Assembly: GCA_024409025.1 (NCBI GenBank)
Contig: JAKSUM010000032.1
Span: 1 to 9,159 of the forward strand
Origin: a bacterium
GTDB taxonomy: Bacteria; Vulcanimicrobiota; CADAWZ01
DNA length: 9,159 nucleotides
Direction: 5' to 3'
The notes beneath the pieces were generated by a model. It did not search any database. It saw only the letters and a program-made list of their open reading frames with translations, and was not told the origin of the DNA. A program made the position numbers and the translations under genes. Positions 6,383-9,159 of this stretch are shown piece after piece (position 1 is the first letter of the stretch; every line of letters begins with the position of its first letter).

Positions 6383-7054
6383 CTATACCCCCCTCATCTC
6401 CGGCGGCCATATGTATTTATGCAGCTGGAGCTGAAGCCTGAATCGCTCAAGGCTATTTTTTCTCATGAATTCGACAATACGCTCCGGACTCAGCTTTCCG
6501 AATACCGGAGAGAAAAACAGTGCGGCATCTGACGGAATCAATTCGGCAATTTCAGCCGCTTTTTCAAGATCCTCCTCGGAGCCGACGACAAATTTGACGG
6601 CATCGCCCTTAATTAAAAGAGGATAGTTTGAAAGAAGCATCTTATCCGGAGATATCCCGCTTGAAGGACATTTAAAGTCCAGAGTATAGAAGCATCCGTC
6701 AGGCCTGTCGGTAAAAAGAGGCATGGAGCCGTTCGTCTCTATATTGGCTTCCATTCCTTCTGAACAGATCCTTCGGACAACCCCCTCTATATCGTGCATA
6801 AGAGGCTCTCCTCCGGTAAAAGTGATATTCCTTCTGCCGAAAGCGGACACAGCCTTACAGAGTCCGTCCTCGGAAAATATTTCCGAAGCGTCAGAATGAT
6901 TCTGGGAATAGACAGTGTCGCAGTAGGAGCACCTCAGATTGCAGCCGGCAAATCTTACAAATACGGCAAGCCTCCCTGCCCTCAGTCCCTCGCCGTCTAT
7001 GCTCTCAAAAATTTCCGTGACAGGAAAACGCCTATCTTTCATAAACAGCCACAT
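6383..7054 (-). CDS. queE: 7-carboxy-7-deazaguanine synthase, radical SAM enzyme
   Basis: QueE rearranges 6-carboxy-5,6,7,8-tetrahydropterin to 7-carboxy-7-deazaguanine. The iron-sulfur cluster motif is C-x3-C-x2-C (Cys38, Cys42, Cys45 in AGCNLRCSYCDT), the standard radical SAM spacing. The N-terminal EIFESIDGEGLRAG (14-27), the SAM-binding GGEP (81-84), IETNGS (105-110) and the C-terminal LQLHKYIWPP are family hallmarks. Length is 223 residues. The start at 7054 has AGGAG 10 nt upstream; an ATG at 7042 would give 219 residues but is less well placed. The gene begins inside the 3' end of queD, with a 23-bp overlap, which implies translational coupling. Confidence 0.96.
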   Translation of the reverse strand: MWLFMKDRRFPVTEIFESIDGEGLRAGRLAVFVRFAGCNLRCSYCDTVYSQNHSDASEIFSEDGLCKAVSAFGRRNITFTGGEPLMHDIEGVVRRICSEGMEANIETNGSMPLFTDRPDGCFYTLDFKCPSSGISPDKMLLSNYPLLIKGDAVKFVVGSEEDLEKAAEIAELIPSDAALFFSPVFGKLSPERIVEFMRKNSLERFRLQLQLHKYIWPPEMRGV

Positions 7055-7361
7055 TCCCTTCAGACTCCTGCACGGATACCCTCACGCATCCTGGAATCCT
7101 GTCGCAAATCCACTTAGCCATATTCTCCGCAGTAGGATTTATATCGCCAAGAATATCATTTATATGGGCATGGTCAAGCTGCATTACCGTCTTTTTGATA
7201 TGCGTAAAATCCATGACCATTCCGTCAGCATTTAATTCCTCGCTCTGAACAGTCACATGGATAATCCAATTATGACCATGAACATTAGAGCATTTGCTCT
7301 CATATGAAAGCTTAAGGGAGTGGGATGCCGATATCTCTATTCGTTTTGTTACTGTATACAT
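7032..7361 (-). CDS. queD: 6-carboxytetrahydropterin synthase
   Basis: QueD converts 7,8-dihydroneopterin triphosphate to 6-carboxytetrahydropterin. This short form (109 residues) has the zinc histidines His14 (SASHSL) plus His28 and His30 (HGH). It has the catalytic cysteine Cys24 in CSNVHGHNW; the C-x3-HGH spacing favours QueD over a pyruvoyl-type pterin synthase. LDHAHIND (62-69), NPTAENMAKW (75-84) and Glu99 are also typical. Its ATG follows the queC stop directly (TAGATG), and only a weak ribosome site precedes it. Expression therefore probably depends on ribosomes finishing queC. Its end overlaps queE by 23 bp. Confidence 0.95.
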   Translation of the reverse strand: MYTVTKRIEISASHSLKLSYESKCSNVHGHNWIIHVTVQSEELNADGMVMDFTHIKKTVMQLDHAHINDILGDINPTAENMAKWICDRIPGCVRVSVQESEGNVAVYER

Positions 7362-8054
7362 CTAATTGCCCAGCGCCGGATCCTTTACATTATTTGCCCT
7401 GAAAGCCTCAGCCCTGTCAATACAGGTACCGCATTCACCGCAGGGCATCTCATCGCCCTCATAACAGCTCCATGTCAATTCATAGGGGGTGCCAATCTCA
7501 AGGCCTTTTTTTACGACCCCAGCCTTATTTGTTCCGGCAAACGGAGCGCATATGGATGCCTTACCGTATGTGCCGATATTAATCGCCTTCCCTATTGCCT
7601 CGACAAAATCCATGCTGCAGTCCGCATATGCGTTTCCGGCGGCATCGTCCGCATGTGCCCCGATATAGAGAAGCACATCCTCGCCAGCATATATGCTGCA
7701 TGCAAGAGATGCCGCGGCAGAAAGCATAAGGCCGTTTCTGTAGGGAACATATGTGGCAACCATTCCCTCACCGTCCTCCGCAATCTGCTCCGCATAGCTT
7801 TTATGCTTGATCTCCTCCTTGGAGCCGGAAAGAAGCGGGCATGAGGAATAAGCCATTATCGCTGAAAGATCAAATTCATACTGCTTTATACCGTAAAAGG
7901 AAGCCAGCTTTCTTGCGCACTCAAGCTCCCTGCTGTGCTTCTGACCGTAAAAAACAGACATTGCGGACACATTTTCCGCCCCATGCTCCTTCACGGCAAG
8001 CGAAAGGCATGTCGAGGAATCAACTCCTCCGCTTGACAATACAACCGCCTTCAT
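7362..8054 (-). CDS. queC: 7-cyano-7-deazaguanine (preQ0) synthase
   Basis: QueC uses ATP and ammonia to turn 7-carboxy-7-deazaguanine into preQ0. The PP-loop ATP motif SGGVDS is at residues 8-13. FYGQKHSRE (35-43), TYVPYRN (101-107) and GAHADDAAGNAYADC (132-146) are conserved family blocks. Four cysteines near the end (197, 205, 208, 211) form the zinc site. I start at 8054, giving 230 residues, because MKAVVLSSGG is the expected N-terminus and AAGGAG lies 8 nt upstream. The frame stays open to an ATG at 8222, but that extension lies across queF and has no family similarity. The start is 4 nt after the queF stop. Confidence 0.96.
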   Translation of the reverse strand: MKAVVLSSGGVDSSTCLSLAVKEHGAENVSAMSVFYGQKHSRELECARKLASFYGIKQYEFDLSAIMAYSSCPLLSGSKEEIKHKSYAEQIAEDGEGMVATYVPYRNGLMLSAAASLACSIYAGEDVLLYIGAHADDAAGNAYADCSMDFVEAIGKAINIGTYGKASICAPFAGTNKAGVVKKGLEIGTPYELTWSCYEGDEMPCGECGTCIDRAEAFRANNVKDPALGN

Positions 8055-8058
8055 GCCC

Positions 8059-8538
8059 CTATCTCCTTCCCCTGTCAATAGAAGACCACAGCCTGTCGGA
8101 TGCCTTCTGCTCATACATGGTTCCCTTTCTGCCGTAAAGGGCGAGAGGATATATGCTGATTCCGCCTCTCGGAGTGAATATGCCCTCAACCTCAATGTAC
8201 TTTGGATCGAGCAGCTTAACAAGATCCTTCATTATTATATTGCAGACGTCCTCATGGAAGTCGCCATGATTGCGGAAGCTGAAAAGATAAAGCTTAAGTG
8301 ATTTGCTCTCGACAAGCTTCTTGTCAGGAATATAGCTTATGCGTATTTCAGCAAAGTCAGGCTGCCCTGTCTTAGGACAGAGGCTTGTGAATTCAGGGCA
8401 GTTGAATGTCACCATATAGTCGTTATCCTCATGCTTATTGAAAAAGAACTCAAGGATATCGGGATCATAATCATATTTGTATTTCGTCTTCTGGTTTCCT
8501 AAAAGCGTTACGCCTTTAAGGTCTTCCTCGCTTCTCAT
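8059..8538 (-). CDS. queF: NADPH-dependent preQ0 reductase (7-cyano-7-deazaguanine reductase)
   Basis: QueF reduces the nitrile of preQ0 to the aminomethyl group of preQ1, the base exchanged into tRNA by Tgt. At 159 residues it is the short, single-domain type. Cys54 in [15 protein letters not shown] is the thioimide-forming cysteine and Asp61 the likely proton donor. ESKSLK (77-82) is the QueF signature for NADPH and substrate binding, followed by [13 protein letters not shown] (88-100). It is the first gene of the operon. GAGG lies 6 nt before the ATG. The groEL terminator separates it from groEL, so a promoter must lie in about 8539-8604. I see only CATAAT (8578-8573, minus strand) as a -10 candidate, with no convincing -35. 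Confidence 0.96.
   Translation of the reverse strand: MRSEEDLKGVTLLGNQKTKYKYDYDPDILEFFFNKHEDNDYMVTFNCPEFTSLCPKTGQPDFAEIRISYIPDKKLVESKSLKLYLFSFRNHGDFHEDVCNIIMKDLVKLLDPKYIEVEGIFTPRGGISIYPLALYGRKGTMYEQKASDRLWSSIDRGRR
8063..8068 (-). promoter_or_regulatory. Ribosome binding site deciding the queC start
   Basis: AAGGAG on the minus strand lies 8 nt before the ATG at 8054 and inside the last codons of queF. It supports the short start of queC over the upstream ATG at 8222. Confidence 0.85.
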
Positions 8539-8604
8539 TTTTAACCTCGCTATAATTATTTTCAGGCGCTTTATTATGCAGTGAAAGAAGCCAAATATCT
8601 GTCC

Positions 8605-8641
8605 AAAAAAAAAGCCTGCGGCTCTCAGGCCTCAGGCTTTT
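8605..8641 (-). terminator. Rho-independent terminator after groEL
   Basis: Arms 8610-8618 (AAAAGCCTG) and 8633-8641 (CAGGCTTTT) pair, with a small inner GGC/GCC stem at 8620-8622 and 8629-8631. On the minus strand a run of Ts (8613-8605) follows. It lies about 14 nt beyond the groEL stop and separates groEL from the que operon. Confidence 0.85.
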
Positions 8642-8654
8642 GTCTGTCAATGGA

Positions 8655-9159
8655 TTAATACATTCCCATTCCGCCGTCCATTCCGGGCATCGGAGGAGCT
8701 GCGGGAGCCTTCTTCTCAGGCTTCTCGGCGATAAGGGTCTCGGTCGTGAGCATCATAGCGGCAATGCTTGCTGCGTTCTGGAGGGAGGATCTCGTTACCT
8801 TTACGGGGTCAACGACTCCTGCCTTGAACATATCAGTGAACTGATCTCTGAGAGCATCATATCCGTTTCCTGCTTCGAGGGTCTTTACCTTCTCTACTAT
8901 TACGGAGCCTTCCTTGCCGGCGTTGTTGGCGATCTGGCGGAGAGGTTCTTCAAGAGCCTTCTTGACTATTTCGACACCGATCTTTTCTTCGCCTTCACAG
9001 TCGCATTCCACATTCTTGAGAATGTTGAGGAATGCCGTTCCGCCGCCTGCTACGATACCTTCCTCGACAGCAGCTCTTGTTGCGGAGAGGGCGTCTTCCA
9101 TTCTGTGCTTCTTTTCCTTGAGCTCAGTTTCAGTGGCAGCTCCGACCTTTATGACGGCA
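8655..9159 (-). CDS. groEL: Chaperonin GroEL, C-terminal part (5' end outside window)
   Basis: This is the last 167 residues of the 60-kDa chaperonin that folds proteins in an ATP-driven ring with GroES. The frame is open to the window edge and begins [19 protein letters not shown], the usual segment at the end of the apical/intermediate region. [20 protein letters not shown] and the helix around [19 protein letters not shown] are equatorial-domain signatures. ATG at 9101 is an internal methionine, not the start. The tail ends [11 protein letters not shown], the common Gly/Met-rich disordered end. groES, if present in the usual order, would be upstream, outside the window. No CIRCE element can be sought because the promoter is not included. 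Confidence 0.97.
   Translation of the reverse strand, partial: AVIKVGAATETELKEKKHRMEDALSATRAAVEEGIVAGGGTAFLNILKNVECDCEGEEKIGVEIVKKALEEPLRQIANNAGKEGSVIVEKVKTLEAGNGYDALRDQFTDMFKAGVVDPVKVTRSSLQNAASIAAMMLTTETLIAEKPEKKAPAAPPMPGMDGGMGMY

Noticed and set aside
8055..8222. N-terminal extension of queC to an ATG at 8222
   Set aside because: The extension overlaps queF in another frame, shows no family similarity, and a strong ribosome site marks the 8054 start.
8539..8610. preQ1 riboswitch upstream of queF
   Set aside because: The leader is short, and I could not find the preQ1-I loop and A-rich tail or a preQ1-II layout. A covariance-model search would settle it.

Overview
The window looks like a chromosomal segment of a bacterium of moderate GC content. 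It is gene-dense, with Shine-Dalgarno sites, AT-rich sigma-70-like promoters and rho-independent hairpins. Arginine AGA/AGG and isoleucine ATA codons are used heavily. The GroEL fragment and the queuosine-precursor genes confirm a bacterium, but nothing here fixes the phylum and I do not name one. No IS element, integrase, tRNA or CRISPR array is visible, and no gap between genes exceeds 300 bases.

Layout. (1) Bases 1-1973, minus strand: a long reading frame that runs off the left edge. It encodes an FGGY-type sugar kinase fold in which the nucleotide-binding and catalytic motifs appear lost. It is fused to a linker and a C-terminal tail of tandem FGAPPAPPAPP-type repeats, encoded by GC-rich 45-bp DNA repeats. 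(2) Bases 1974-2137: a divergent promoter region with a perfect 9+9 bp inverted repeat over the -10 elements of both directions. (3) Bases 2138-5773, plus strand: a dihydropyrimidinase/hydantoinase-family hydrolase with its own terminator, a cytoplasmic GH13 glycosidase with its own promoter, and a small unrecognised acidic protein. (4) Bases 5818-8538, minus strand: a tight operon queF-queC-queD-queE-folE in transcription order, ending at a bidirectional terminator shared with the small protein. (5) Bases 8655-9159, minus strand: the 3' end of groEL and its terminator.

How the genes work together. FolE, QueD, QueE, QueC and QueF carry out successive steps from GTP through 7,8-dihydroneopterin triphosphate, 6-carboxytetrahydropterin, 7-carboxy-7-deazaguanine and preQ0 to preQ1, the base inserted into tRNA on the way to queuosine. 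The whole GTP-to-preQ1 route is present as one transcription unit. The hydantoinase and glycosidase look like independent small-molecule enzymes with no pathway partners in view.

The most unusual object is the predicted FGGY pseudokinase with its proline-rich repeat tail, divergently arranged with the hydantoinase gene.
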